Notes: generated by a model from the sequence alone, not told the origin. Numbered from the stretch's first letter, positions 11,628-24,459 are shown. The stretch is DNA of 64,000 nucleotides from Diplolepis rosae (GCA_030998225.1 JAPYXD010000522.1:7378001-7442000); one strand, 5' to 3'. Translations and numbers: made by a program.

Positions 11628-11739
11628 GGTTAGGTTCAGCCTGTCGTCAGCTGAATACCTGAGGGCCACAAACCGGTTTTAGTGTGGCACAGGGTGTAGA
11701 AACTCATCATTCGTTCATAAAAGTCTAAAATGAGACAGT

Positions 11740-12030
11740 TCATTTTTTGGGTTTTGCCTGTTTTTTGGAATCCAACCCACTGTGGGCCTTCGTGATCTTC
11801 AACTCATATAAATAGACCGGACATTCCCTAGAAGAGGCCATGTGGTCCCCATAACAGTCAGAACAGAATGCCGACCGAAGTCTGTTTGGACATAAAACCG
11901 TGCGGTGATGTTCAGAGCAGAACTCCCAAATAGGACGAGAGCTGCAGCATTAGATAGAAATATGTTCAAACTGCTGGCAACTAAAACACCTGCTAGAGGG
12001 AGGAATAACCGGGGTCCTTTAGAGATAAGT
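11740..12030 (-). pseudogene. LINE ORF1 zinc-knuckle fragment
   Basis: Minus strand reads RCFSCQQFEHIS, a stop, SRPIWEFCSEHHRTVLCPNR and FCSDCYGDHMASSRECPVYL. The Cys/His spacing matches the three CCHC knuckles of the ORF1 (gag) protein of the plus-strand LINE at 31020-31200 (CYCRQRFRHISEQC, CEYCSEDHPSRDC, CVNCGDKHPALSRDC). In a live element this protein packages the RNA. It lies 1.2 kb upstream of the ORF1 tail of the LINE at 7440-10490 and could be part of it, separated by a later insertion. Confidence 0.65.
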
Positions 12031-12520
12031 ATCTTTAGATTCGAAGGCGACTAGGAACTCGAGAAACTGACATGGTGAATTTCTTCAGTATCCAGCAAGG
12101 GTTATGTAGACCCTTGCTGGATACCGAAGAGACCATGGTGCAAAGTCGTGCGGCTTCAAAAAATGAAACAGTATTAATAGAGATGACGCTCACTCCGAGC
12201 AGGGTGTTTAGAGCAGCAAGTAACAATACAACAACAACAACAACAAAATATAAGTGCCGGTTAGGATAGCAAAAATTAAACCTGTATCGATTATCATGAT
12301 ATGAATCCAGAAAATTGGATTTGTAATTGAAATAATAAGAGAGTGGAAAAGGAGATCTGAAGATCCAAATTGTACACAGACAACGCGTGCGCAAAATAAA
12401 TGAGAAAATAAATAGCCTTGTGCTGTTGAATAACCTAAACGATATAATGTATACTATGGAAGGAAATGTAGCAGATGATTTTAAGTGTAAAATGAAAGGT
12501 GTGGAAGAAAAGAAAATAGC

Positions 12521-14349
12521 TACCCAAAAAGCAAAGTTAGAGCAACAATTGTAGAATTGAATTCAGTTGTATTGGGCAATAAATGACGTAAGATGCGACT
12601 GAATAACAGAACATTTATGGCTGAATCATGGATGTCCTTTAAAGCACACGACTTATGGGGCTTTAATTGTGAGATGTTGATGTTTTTGGGAGATTATTTT
12701 CTCGATTTTGAATGCCCTTGTATTGGATCATTATGTGACGTACTAAAGAGACGAGCAAACTGCTCAATAGATCAGTCATAAATGGGCAATAAATTGGGTA
12801 TTATCGGTCATTCATTGATGCAATATGTCACCCATTATTGGTCAATTCTATTCGTGAATTAATTTACTAATTTAGATCATCTAGTTTCATTTTCATCATA
12901 ACCTAACCAAACAAGATTTTATGTAAAAAAATTGTATCGAAGCAATTGTCATCGGTCGTCATCGATGTTTGCACCCTTAAAAAATGGTGTGACAATGGAA
13001 AAAAAAGCTATATTGAAATATCTCCGTCCACAACTTTTGCATAGATACAGAGAAAAAGTGACGCAATTTTTAAGAATAGAAATCGTGACAATTATAATTC
13101 GTACAACTTACCAAAATGTATAAACAATGAAGAGTTGATTCTCACAATGACAATTTTTCTTGTTATGTAAGGTAAATGTACCAGTCGTTGCGCGGTTAAG
13201 GAAAGCCTTCGAAGATTATTGAATTTAATTATAGAAAAATAAAATTTTTCGTCATATTAATCGAATCACATTTTGAAAGACACTTTTGATTTGTATTGCA
13301 AAGCTTATTATTCTGAAAATTTTCAACACTTATTAACAAATAGTCGAAAATATGAAAAAATGCGTTTGGCCCAGTCTTTGCGCGAGAAATTTATTATTGT
13401 ATTATTTATTGTTATATAAGGGTTATCACAAATATAAATCAAAAACTTTAATAATTGATGTAAATACTTAAATGCGAGAAGAGTTCCATTTGCATAAAAA
13501 ATAAGCACATAGTCATTTTATGAACTACGATTTGAACATTCCGGAATATAGCATTTTTGAGTAAGAATTTACATTAAAAATTTGTTATGAGAGATGAATA
13601 ATAACCTTATGTTCAACAATATTTCAACTTGAACACAAAAATATAAAGTAATTTTCTTAATTTTACGTAAAATATGCTCGACAGCGCAACGACTGGTACA
13701 AGCGCAACGACTGATACATTTACCTTATGCGTTGGCAAAGAGTTGGCTTATTTAAATACGATTTTATACAATCTCTTCAGAAAAATTTTATTTTTTTGTG
13801 AATGATAACGAACTCAAGTCATTTAAATAAATAATATATGATGAGTAATTCGTCGTATTGCGTTGGACTTCACTTTACGCAAAGAAAATACTATTTAACG
13901 AAAGCTATTCTATCCGTCATCAATTATCGCATAAATGACGAATTCTCTGCATGGTATAGGTAATCACAATAGATTTGCCAATAACTGCATATACTCATTG
14001 TAATCGCCACCATCGATGAGAATTGTGCCATGATTGAGTTTTAACTATTGTTCGTCATTCGAAGAAAAATAATCTCAGAAAAAGTCAATAGGAACTCGTT
14101 ATCGAATCAATCGAATTTCATTAGAGAATTCGGCATTGATTGCCATAAGATGCGACGCCAAGAGAGGGCAATAAATGATACATTCAGTTGCGACATAATG
14201 GGGCACCTATTGCCTATTTATGGAGAACCGGAAACGTCGTTTGTGAATGTCTTCTTTATGACTGTACAATCTCACCTCGCTATTCCCTAAATTCAATTTA
14301 CTCAATCAAAACGTACCGATCGTTGGGTCAATCAATTGCTATTTGGGTA
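12521..14349. mobile_element. Possible TA-flanked DNA element with short inverted ends
   Basis: CCCAAAAAGCAA following TA at 12521 is roughly inverted at 14342 (TTGCTATTTGGG then TA). Between them GGGCAATAAAT-type motifs recur (12573, 12783, 14166). No coding capacity recognised. The ends are short, so the call is weak. It contains the MITE at 13169-13728. Confidence 0.3.
13169..13728. mobile_element. MITE with AAGGTAAATGTACCAGTCGT ends
   Basis: AAGGTAAATGTACCAGTCGT at 13169 is inverted at the right end (ACGACTGATACATTTACCTT, to about 13728). GCGCAACGACTGGTAC is repeated just inside the right end and an internal CAGTCTTTGCGCGAG resembles it, so the subterminal part carries several copies of the same motif. 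Non-coding, about 560 bp. Confidence 0.6.
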
Positions 14350-15140
14350 CAATAGGTTTCGTGGGAAACTATGGGTGTAAGGAGTAGATTTCTGTGTTAC
14401 CGAAGTCAATTACATGAATAGTACTAATGAATAGAATACTACTCCAAAGCCAAAAAAAATACGTTAAACTTTGAAAATCTGCGCCGCTATTTTGCTGGAA
14501 CAATATTACATTCTATGATGTTTTTTTACTCTGCATTATATAAATAAATACATGAAAGATTCGTAAAATTTACAGGAAGTTCGGTATAATTATTTTTACA
14601 ATTTGAAGTTTTAGTAGAGTTTACAAGAAATTCAGTTTAATCGACAGATTTTTTGCACTGAGAGAAGAGATTATTTATACTTAACGAGATTCGTTTATAG
14701 TTAACGAATCGTATATTTGGATATAGCGAAATAAATATTTCTTTGCCTCAAACATTTCGCGTATTTGGACAAAATTTTTGGCCCAAATTCGAAATTCGAT
14801 AATAATTAATAAATCATTCGTTTCATACAATTTGACCATAGTTTCGAGCAATTGTATGACCTATTCGAAGCTAGCAAATGTACAGTTGTCATTAATAATC
14901 AATTATTTGAATGAAATATGAAATTCTATAACGAAATCTGTCATTTTTGATAAAAATACAGGAAAAATTGGAACAATTAAATACAAAGTTGATTCAAATA
15001 CGTTGAAAATTTAATCGAAATTGAATTTCAATTGACACAAATTTTTTAATTGCTTGAGAATAATATGTATGTATTTCGTAAAAGGGTAGGTAAGAATAAT
15101 TTGTTCAATAATTTATACGTAATATGTTTATTACAATTAT

Positions 15141-16390
15141 TTTCGCTGTGATATTACAAAATTTCCGTCTCCGGATGTATGAATAAACGCTGGTCTAACA
15201 TAAGTATTGAAGTCGAGTTGATATAATATTTTCTCTTCCTTTTTATGAGGCATGCAAACGTGGTAACATTTAATATGATTATTTAAACCGAGTGTGTTAC
15301 ATTTTTTATAAATTAAATAAATTTTGATGAGATCATTAACAACTATACAATCAATGAGTACAAAGCAAGGGTCTTCATTATTATTGATATCGAAGAAAAT
15401 TGCACTGTCCGGTTTATATGTACCCTATTGAAAAACTTGACGTAAAAAACGACGTCAAAAATGACATAAAAAACGACGTCAAAAACGACGTAAAAAAGGA
15501 CGTCAAAAATGGCGTAAAAAACGACGTTAAAAATTGGGACAGTTTTTGACGTCGTTTTTGAAGTACTTTTTTGTATTTAAGAAGCCTTACATTTCCTATT
15601 ACATTTTTGTGACTCCTTTACGAAATGCCCATTCCACTTTGAAATAAATTATTTTATTATACAATAGTTCTTTTACTGATAAGCATTTCTCAATTACGAT
15701 ATCCAATGAGAGACCGAATATAAATTGTTAAGGCTTCTTAAAGTCGAAAAATTACGTAAAAAACGTCGTAAAAAATAACGTAAAAAATGACGTAAAAAAC
15801 TAACCCAATTTTTGACATCGTTTTTTACTTAATTTTTGACGTCGTTTTTTATGTCGTTTTTGACGTACTTTTTTGTCTTTAAGAAGCCTTAACAATTTAT
15901 ATTCGGTCGTTCATTGGGTATCGTAATTGAGAAATGCTTATCAGTAAAAGAACTATTGTATAATAAAATAATTTATTTCAAAGTGGAATGGGCATTTCGT
16001 AAAGGAGTAACAAAAATTGTAATAGTAAATGTACGGCTTCTTAACGAAAAAAAACGACGTCAAAAACGACGTAAAAAAGGACGTCAAAAATGGCGTAAAA
16101 AACGACGTCAAAAATGACATACACCACGACGTCAAAAATGACGTAAAAAACTGTCCCAATTTTTGACCTCGTTTTTTATGTCATTTTTGACGTCGTTTTT
16201 TACGCCATTTTTGACGTCCTTTTTTACGTCATTTTTTACGTTATTTTTTACGTCAAGTTTTTCAATAGGGTAGTGCCATTTACTTGAACTCATGAGACAA
16301 TATAAATGCTTCTCTGTTTTCTGGAAGGGGTAGCTTGAATGCTTCATCATATTTTTCAAGTATTTGACCGAACTCCTGTTGCTAATAGAA
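15141..16390 (-). pseudogene. C-terminal relic of tnp2-like transposase, split by a palindrome
   Basis: Minus strand: FGQILEKYDEAFKLPLPENR and EAFILSHE (about 16385-16280), a frame slip, VQVNGT at the palindrome edge, then, after the insert, YKPDSAIFFDINNNEDPCFV, YLIYKKCNTLGLNNHIKCYH and a stop near 15141. The 'W-V-x-I/V-N-G-T-x-Y-K-P' block is, as I recall, the start of the C-terminal domain of the same uncharacterised family as the gene at 48768-52844. Removing the insert with one TA keeps the frame through the NGTTYKPD block. N-terminal and central parts are absent. Confidence 0.5.
15423..16270. mobile_element. 848-bp nested palindrome, TA-flanked, built of GACGT units
   Basis: Left end CCCTATTGAAAAACTTGACG and right end its exact inverse, TA on both sides. 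The outer arms are arrays of about 12-nt units of the form GACGTAAAAAAC / GACGTCAAAAAT. The inner arms (about 15585-15740 and 15880-16040) are a second, non-repetitive inverted repeat including ATAAGCATTTCTCAATTACG. TA duplication and CCC ends fit Tc1/mariner-group MITEs. No coding capacity. It splits the coding relic 15141-16390. Confidence 0.8.
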
Positions 16391-17233
16391 ACCAATAAAT
16401 ATTGAATTTTAATGGATAAAATCATTAGAATTTTTTTCTCGATGAGTGACTAATCATGAACATAACCAAGAAAATATGAATGCGACTATACAAATACTGA
16501 ACTTGAACGTACCTGCGAAAATAGCACATTTTCGAAATCTATCTTCTTAATTTTTCACAAATGCTCAATCAAAATCACTGAAAATTGAGCAACAATACAT
16601 TTATAAATCACGTCCGCGGTTACAACAGATCAGACTGACTAGTCAGACATACGTGAAGTTGTTGTGTTTACATTAAATAGGATTCGTTAACTAACAACAA
16701 ATCTGTATTTTATGGAAACAAGTTCATCTTTCATCGTAAAAAAGTTGCCGTGTTTACACCAAAAGAGATTCGTTAACTATTAACGAATTTGCGTTTCATG
16801 TAAACGAGTTCTTCTTTCATCTTAAGAATCTCCCAATTTGATCGAGAATATGCTACATTTGGATCAAGTTTTCATATTTGTAATGTCAAATAAGAAAACT
16901 TTACTGGTAAAATGTGCATATTTTCAAGTAAATGGATAGCATATTTCGAGGAAATGCTACTAAAAATAAATGTCATTTGGATAAACTGCTCATTCTATTA
17001 ATATTAAAGAAATTTCTTAATACTACACGAATTTCGGACGTAAACGTCAAATAAATTGATTAGTTAAATATAAATAATCTCTTCTCTCAGTGTGTATGTT
17101 TAAGTTAGCGTCGAGTAGAATCTGCGAAAAACGAAAAATTTAGTAGATTTTTCTGAAAGATAGGTGAAACGTACAGATAATCTATTGATTCAACTGAACT
17201 TCCTGTACATTTTACGAATCTTGTTTCTGCGTC

Positions 17234-18381
17234 CACAGTTAACATTAATGCTATTTTATATATGTCTTTTATAATTTCATTTAATTATAAACCATTAAAT
17301 TTATTTTTTGAATATTAAAGTCACCGACTGAATATATTTCAGTTTTTTTACCAATCGTGATAAATAATTTTCTATGTATGGTCACGTATCACTTATCAAT
17401 TCTCACGTCACCGGCATTGTTTTACCTGTTAACCCGACAACTCGATGCGAAATGGAATATCGACTTACAAATGTGTTAACTTTTAAATGCTTTTTATTTG
17501 AAAAATGAAATTATTTTGAGTGAATATGATACTTGAGGAATTAGAAACTTCATGTGAACAACAGAGTTCGGTTATCAGTTTCTACATTTTCACGTGCAGA
17601 ATAATTAAGATTGCCAAATAAAAATGTATGAAATTCAAAAGTTCAAAAATTTTCTCCCAAACTGTAAATTGCAATTATCGACGTCACTTATTCCGGTTGA
17701 TCTATGGCCTTAATGAATTATGTATATTAATAACTTTAAATATTTTTTCGGAGAAAAGGCTGATTATTTGCCTTTTTGGTTTTCTTATTAATTATGACTA
17801 TGTAAATATTAGTAGATACTGCTAATACTCTTGATTCTAGAGATTGTCCCGGCATTGTGTCTCAAGAAAGTGTTACGTCAGAAACGTAACATTTCTCTTC
17901 TTAAAAGATTCCTCGTTTTATGTTAGGATCGAAAAGCATCCTCTCTAAGGGATGAGGAGAAGTCAGTGATTGAGAATGGTTATTGATATAAAGTATGTTT
18001 ATTGACAATCAAATTGAGAAACGAATAAGCATCATGGAATTGGAAATCGAATTGAAATTTAGACGTACCTGTGTAATTACCCCGAGTGAAATTTGACTGG
18101 TGATTTATTGAGTCCAGTGGAGCGAAGGTGGTCAGTTGAGTCCTCGTTGAGATCCTTGAGATAGTACTTCTTTGATGGGAAATTCGTTGTTGAGACGGTT
18201 GGTCTGGTCGATTCTTGATCCAAGTTTAGAGATAGTGTAAAATTTTACGTAATGGAGAATAGACATAAGGGGTCCAAACGAATGTAATTAAAAATGAGTA
18301 TCTTTTTTGTCGGAAGTATATTGATTGAGTACGGGAACTTCTCGAGAGATGGCATGCAGGTCGTCATGGTAACATTTTATA
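17234..18381. other. AT-rich stretch with no feature recognised
   Basis: No open frame above 65 codons and no clear inverted or direct repeat was found. The only frame (17628-17825) has no recognisable similarity. Confidence 0.3.
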
Positions 18382-18385
18382 TTAA

Positions 18386-19047
18386 GGTAGTCCGGTAGTG
18401 GGAAGGATGGTGGTTAAGTGCCATTTTTTATTTCATATATAGATGGATTAGACTCCTCCCGATCGAAAAGTCCTCTGCTATTTTGGGCCTTACCGTATTA
18501 AATTTTGAATTATCACGTCTCAAAATATGGAATTTTAACATGGGCTCTTATGGAAAGTCATTTTGCGGGCTCATAATATCACGAATTTGCAAAAAAATTT
18601 CTGGTGGCGATGTAGCGGAAAACTATGAAACCGTTCGGAAATTTCATAAGAATATTAATTTTTCTTTGAAAATCGTATCTTACCGTATATCTCGGAAAGT
18701 TATTTCGAAATAAACGCCAGAAAACAAGAATAAAAAGGAAATGGAATCCATACTTCCGCTCAGCTGACCATAACACTATAGTTGTCATCTTGTCGGGTGA
18801 GTTCGCGATTGGATCCCGAGTGATTGGCGCAGTGCGATGATTGACGAAGTTCACCGAAAGAAATACTCCAAGAGTCAAATAAAGATTGTAAATTAATGGA
18901 AAACATTTTTTTCCAATCGTTATAGGTATTAATAGTAAATTATATCGAAAAAAAAAAATTTCTGCACAATGTTCGAAATTTTGAAACGCGCATGAAACAA
19001 TTTTGAAAAATTGTTATAGTTGCTCATTTGATCGCTACCGGACTACC
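18386..19047. mobile_element. TTAA-target MITE, 662 bp
   Basis: TTAA at 18382-18385 and 19048-19051. The ends are GGTAGTCCGGTAG and its inverse CTACCGGACTACC. No transposase. Similar GGTAGT... ends occur in the small element at 55360-55478, so they may belong to one family. Confidence 0.75.
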
Positions 19048-19620
19048 TTAATAACTCCTGTTTGTTGTTCTTTAATTATATACTGTTAGTTTCTTTTTTT
19101 TTGTCTCTCAGAGGAAAGATAAAATTTAATGAAAAGCTATGTACTAAGTTGTGAGAATTCACAGTAACTTACGGTATTCGGACATGGGAGAAAAAGTGAA
19201 GAACCAAAATGCCTATTAATTCCTTATTTAACTGAGGTAGATTTATTTTCTCACACCATTAGAAACACTTATGAAAATGAATCTTCTATAGAAGAAAACA
19301 TTTTTTATAAATAAATCTAATAATATTTTCTTATACGCGATACAAATATTTCTAGCCTATTCTAATCACTGATTGATCCTACGTAATTTAAAGGGTGATA
19401 TTGCAGGCTTAATATCAAGAAAATTAAATTCACTAAATCCACTAAATCCAACAATCAATTTATAAAATCTCTCTGAAGTCAGAACTCGCGACGTGCCGCA
19501 AGACAATGATCGCGTTCTCCAAACTCAGATAGGACGTAAAACCTCCTATCCTGCCCAGTGCTACACGATCGTGAGACGAATTTGAACTCAGACGAGACGT
19601 AAAACCCCTCGTCCTGCCCA

Positions 19621-19841
19621 CACTCTAAAAACAAGTGTGTTAATTTTACACGTGAATCACGATAGTAACTTTTTAGGCATTTGAAGTGTGTATTTTTAAC
19701 ACACATTTTGGGTACAAAACGTTAAAGTGTTTGAAAATTAAACGTTACGTTTGTAATGTGTATTAAAACTACACACTTCAAATGCCTAAAAAGTTACTAT
19801 CGTATTTCACGTGTAGAAGTAACACACTTGTTTTTAGAGTG
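19621..19841. mobile_element. Palindromic MITE, CACTC ends
   Basis: The two arms (19621-19700 and 19765-19841) are nearly perfect inverses, starting CACTCTAAAAACAAGTGTGT and containing ATAGTAACTTTTTAGGCATT. CA flanks both sides. The ACACAC-rich arm interior resembles subterminal repeats. The CACTC end and 2-bp target fit a non-autonomous EnSpm/CMC element. Confidence 0.7.
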
Positions 19842-20815
19842 CAAAAAGCGTCTCAAGAAACGAATCAAAACTCGGTCTAAGGCGTAGAACCCTTAAGTCT
19901 GCCTCGAGAGCATTTATCTAGCGGCTTACGGCTCGCTGACGAGCCGCCGAACTCCCCTTCCTGTTCTCAACATCCCCTTTTTATATCGTCTCGCTCATCT
20001 CCCACTCTGGTCCATTCAGTTCGAGAGGGGATGCTGAGCTTGCGCGCTGAGATTCAGCCGGATGCTGGGCTTCCCTATGTCTTGTTATCTGACTTAATAG
20101 TGTTCAACATAATCATTATCATGGTATCATATTAGTGGGGAAGAAACAAAAAAATTGTCGGTTTCTTTCTCTCTTGTATGTTATCATGGTAACCTGCATG
20201 CAAAGGTGTGATTCCTCCTTAAGAGATTGGTCTCCTTATGCCTATTCATATGCCATGTTTTACGCAAAGGCATGTGGTGATATGTGATTTTAAGTTTGCT
20301 CACATTGACTCCAAAGGAACATATGATCTGGCTTAGTAAAGCAAGACAGTCCATAATCCAGCAAACCAAGTCAATATCAATTATCAAACTATCCATTGAA
20401 AGCAAAATCATTAATCGAATCAGCTAGCAAAGGTTTTCCATGCAGGCAAATCATTAGATCTTTTGGGCGGGACAGTGTAACCTAATCCCACACACATAAG
20501 GGCATATGTCTCAATGCTTAAGTTTATGCTTTATTGATTTCCAGTTTCGAAAATAGGTCATTCTATTTAATAAACATAAATTGACATTAAAATTACCTTG
20601 ATTAGTAACCTCTACGTAGAAGATATGACTTGAATCTGACTTTCCCCTTGAAAAACAACTTTTGCTTTAGTATTTTCTTCACAAAATGCATACATGTATT
20701 ATGAGATATTTTGCTGTCTTGGATCTTTTTATACACCCTGCATGATAAGGATATGAAAATTTGGTTTTCTCTTAGCTGGAAGGAAAGATCGATGAGACAG
20801 AGGTGAAAATAGGTA

Positions 20816-21455
20816 CAGTAAAACCTATCGTAGCCGACACTCTCCTAACGAACATCCCACTCTGACGCTTCACATTATTGGTCGAGAAATGTGCATGGTC
20901 AGGGCCGTCTTAAATACCGTCTTTGGAGGGTCCTCATATTTTTGTAAAACGTCTTAGTAATTTTCTTTTTCAATGAATATTTCAAATTATATATTAATTT
21001 AATTAATGATTATATTTGAATTATAAAATTTAATTACAATTTAACTTCGAAAAATTGGAGAATGTTCATAACCAATTATATTTCAACTTATTAAGATCTT
21101 AAATATGTATGAACAGTCGTGCAACATAACCTCAACTGTCATCTATACATTTTCCACTAAAAGAACTAAGTTTTTTTTATAGTTTTTTATTGACTGAATT
21201 TATCCATGAAATTTTTAAATTATCAACAAAAAGAACTGATTATTTTTCAAACTAACTTTTACTCACCTATTTGCACAAAAGTAAACACAAAAAATATGTA
21301 CAAGCCGGTACACGTGTGTTACTAAACACAGGGGCACCTGTTGCCACAGCACTGAACCAAGCTAGTAATAAGTCCCTAGCAATCATCGCATGTCATTGGT
21401 ACCCATCGTAGCCGAACTTGTCTCCCATATGTGTCGGCTACGATAGGTTTTACTG
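20816..21455. mobile_element. Pogo-like MITE, 640 bp
   Basis: TA-flanked, ends CAGTAAAACCTATCGTAGCC and the inverse. CAGTAAAACC is close to the pogo/Tigger terminal consensus. A further ATCGTAGCCGA motif lies just inside the right end. No transposase. Confidence 0.8.
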
Positions 21456-21756
21456 TAAATTGTTGTATCATAAATTCCCCAGGACTGCTGTTGTGACTTA
21501 TAATAAGGAATTTACAACAGTGGGATGGATCACAGTACGTATACTTATTTTGTAACGAAATGATGCCCTGAGATTACTTTCTTTTTAAAACACATGCATA
21601 GAATGAGACTATGTTTGGGCATGTAGAGCCAGCCGAAAATGACCAATTTCAGATCAGTGCGTGAAAGTAATTTTCACCACTGTTGCACATGTGCACTTTA
21701 AGTAAAACTTTATATTCCCTACAATCTCCCACACACTTCCATAATAAACTTCAATA

Positions 21757-23569
21757 CACTCTAAAAACAGACTACTGACTGTCAAATGATTTCTTTCACT
21801 ATTAAAGGATTTTCTATTCAAAATTTGTATGTGAAAAATCCTTTAAATTTTTAAAAAAGACGACTGATAACCCTTCGATGGTTAAAAGTATTAAAAACCA
21901 ATAAATTTTTAATGCTTCGATTGTCAGAAGCAATGAAAAATGAGCTTATGCCGATAAAAATTGTTTATTTTGGTATATGTACATTCCAAAATTTTTACGT
22001 CGTCACTCTAGGATTCCTAATATTTGAAAGAAATTTATTTCCTTGAAGCATCCATGTTAATTAATCTCGTTGATAAAAGAATATATCGCACAACACAAAA
22101 ATTACTTCTGTAATATTTATTTTGGCTTGGGGTCAGCTTAGTTTCTAATTATTTATGTCATAGAGGACATAAACATTAGGAAGGCAAACGTTTCGGCCAC
22201 AGATGGGGGCCCTCTTCAGTGCCAATTAGCTTAATTGTAACCTTTAAATATTTATTAACTAATACATGCAATTAAAAAATATATGGTATTTTTTGTTTTT
22301 TTGTTTTTTTCTTTTTGCTTATTAATTAAAAATAGAGTAAACATGCAGAAAAACTTATGAGTAAGCGAGTTCCTAGGTGTGAAGAAACCAGGCCGTTCCA
22401 AAAACTGATCCAACAAGTAATCCTCTCCCACAGGAACCGTGAAAAATGCGGCCGCGGAACGCACTCCCTCAAGGACACATATATAAACACAATTATTTCA
22501 AACCAGAAAGAAACAACACACTGGAGAATATAACGTGGGTCCTTGGTAAAGCACGCACAGCAAACCACACATATGCACGAGCACCAGAAGTAAAGGACAC
22601 TGAAGTTAAAACAATCAGAACATTGCAATTGGTACAGAAAAATTTATTTATTTTCTCAAAAACCACAGAGATGACAGACGGATGTAAGTCCACCACTCTG
22701 CCACATGGCTAGAAGAAAACTGATTTGGGAATAAGTCGTGTTTAGGAAGACAAGTGTTCAGAGTTTGACGTATATGGAGAGCATTCTCCATGATAGGTCA
22801 GGTTCCAACACCAAGGGTTATACACAGTCAAAATTTACTTTAATGTCCCCGGCACTTGAGATTTCTATGTGCTCAAGCGTCCAAGGAAAGCAAACCCCTA
22901 CCACGTGTTCGAAGAATTCTGTAAGGAAAGGCACTCAATACGGTCCCGGCGTCGTAAAAATTATACACATTTTTGTGGATATAGAAAGTAAAATGCAGCT
23001 AAAGTGGAAATTCACGAAAAATTAATTTCCTGGTTTTTCGAAACCTCTGATTCTTAATAACTGGAACCCGGAAAAATACAATATTAAGTTTATAAGTATG
23101 ATGTCCGAGTTTTTCGGATTATAAGACTGTTGTAAAGTGGTAAAATATTACGCGAGCTATTCAAACTCTGATTTGAATAGAGGTCAATTAATACGGTAGC
23201 ACTACGGATTCTGAGACTAATAAAAAGTTGCAAAGTGATGCGCGAGCACTTCAGACTCTGACTTTAAGTGAGGTGGCCAAAAAATTACTCGCGCATATTG
23301 CACCGTTAAGCACTACATGATGCACACTCACTGATGCGCAGGCGCACTTCGTCTGCCAGCCGACGAATGCAATCCTTTAATAGTTAAAGGATTTCTTTTC
23401 AGAGTCGTAAGAAATCGTTTATTGGTACAACTATTTTCGTTTTGCATTTTACAGATGAGTTTTTTAACAGTGATACGATTTTGTTGATAGATAAAAGAAA
23501 TCTGCTTAATTTCAATGGATGCATTCTTAAAGGAACGTAATTTCAGTATCAATAGATTTTTTTAGACTG
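21757..23569. mobile_element. Possible CACTN-ended element, 1.8 kb
   Basis: TA then CACTCTAAAAAC at 21757; at the right TTTTTTTAGACTG then TA at 23569. Copies of TATTAAAGGATTT and its inverse lie near both ends (21803, 21836, 23375, 23390), resembling subterminal repeats. The right terminus differs by one base from a perfect inverse. Inside are a Penelope-type motif (22184-22223) and a non-recognised frame pair at 22255-22628. Weak. Confidence 0.35.
22184..22223 (-). ncRNA. Hammerhead-like motif, second copy
   Basis: Minus strand CACTGAAGAGGGCC...GGCCGAAACGTTTGC, differing by one loop base from the motif at 1516-1555. Same core CUGANGA, helix II and GAAA. Confidence 0.45.
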
Positions 23570-23890
23570 TACTTTGGATTATTTTTATTTAAATTCGTGA
23601 AATATGTAAAATGGCTAATATTTAGATGGTAATATGTATAGGCCGAAAAAAATTTGAAAGCGTGCATCTTGCATGTGCCAGAAGAAATCGAACCTCCGAA
23701 TATACATGCCTTTCCGGGGACTTACTGTGATAAACGCACCAAGCCAACACCGCTTACAGCATTTCAAACAATTTTCGGTATATTTCACTTATTAGTTTTA
23801 GGTAATTTTAGGTAATTTACCATCTAAGATTGTCGATTCACGAAAGTGTTTGCAATTAAACCTAATAGATGTCACCTTAAGTCCTAATTT

Positions 23891-24201
23891 TGTAGGTAAT
23901 TAGGGTCTTTCTGTACGTGCCCAGAGCGGCCTACATCCGCAAATATCCGTGGCGGAGAACACAAGTCAGGACGTATCTTAATAAAACTTTATTCAAATAT
24001 ATAATGCACTGTGTGCGTTACAAAACTGTTGGTGGAGCAAAGCGTCCGTGATCGGCTGTGTACTGAACCTTATATTTATGAACTACTTAACTAGAGAGGA
24101 AACTCCTTGTGGTTTTTAGAGTTTACATTCTTATAGATACGAAACTCGAGACTGAGCGCTGCTCCAACAGAATGTTGGAGAGGGGGCTCTAGAACCCTAC
24201 A
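23891..24201 (-). repeat. 3' LTR of the Ty3/Gypsy element
   Basis: 311 bp, with TGTAG...CTACA ends on the plus strand. It is almost identical to 26709-26976. It contains AATAAAACTTTATT-type sequence (about 23980), but the transcript is on the minus strand. The polypurine tract abuts it at 24202. Confidence 0.9.
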
Positions 24202-24212
24202 GTACTCCCCCC
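24202..24212 (-). other. Polypurine tract
   Basis: Minus strand GGGGGGAGTAC directly before the 3' LTR, the expected plus-strand DNA primer of a Ty3/Gypsy element. Confidence 0.85.
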
Positions 24213-24459
24213 AATGACGCCCTAAGTCGGAATGAAACTGTAATAGCTTAAATAATATAGCCGCATGAACATAATTTTCAAACCGATTATACGCTTTTCT
24301 GTTATAAACTTGGACGCGTTGCTTGACTTAAAATAAAACTAGGTTTACATGTAACTTGTCATACTTTAAATTGCACCTTCTTTTTGCGTGAATAAGTTCT
24401 TATCGCAGTATTTACATTGCTTGTAGTCTCTTTGTTTACCTCAGTCGGCGTCTCTTTAG

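Larger units (their letters stand above)
14656..17092 (-). mobile_element. CACTG-ended (EnSpm/CACTA-like) element, relic
   Basis: Perfect or near-perfect inverted ends: CACTGAGAGAAGAGATTATT at 14656 and the inverse at 17073-17092. TG precedes and follows, consistent with a 2-bp target duplication in the host MITE. Subterminal motifs GATTCGTTAACTATTAACGA recur at both ends (14688, 16682, 16768). The inside holds a minus-strand coding relic related to the gene of the element 46688-55236. Termini, subterminal repeats and target size are the known signs of EnSpm/CMC elements; the assignment is inference. Confidence 0.65.
14553..17233. mobile_element. Palindromic MITE split by a CACTG element
   Basis: The left piece (14561-14655: TCGTAAAATTTACAGGAAGT ... 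CAGATTTTTTG) and the right piece (17093-17233, ending GAACTTCCTGTACATTTTAC) match the two halves of the compact MITE at 60986-61289. The CACTG element at 14656-17092 was inserted in the middle, with TG on each side. Confidence 0.65.

Noticed and set aside
12431..12550. Short coiled-coil-like frame before the element at 12521
   Set aside because: About 60 codons in AT-rich DNA without splice signals or similarity; cannot be distinguished from chance.
15423..16270. GACGT arrays as a CRISPR-like repeat
   Set aside because: Units are 12 bp, contiguous without spacers, and arranged as a palindrome in a eukaryotic genome.
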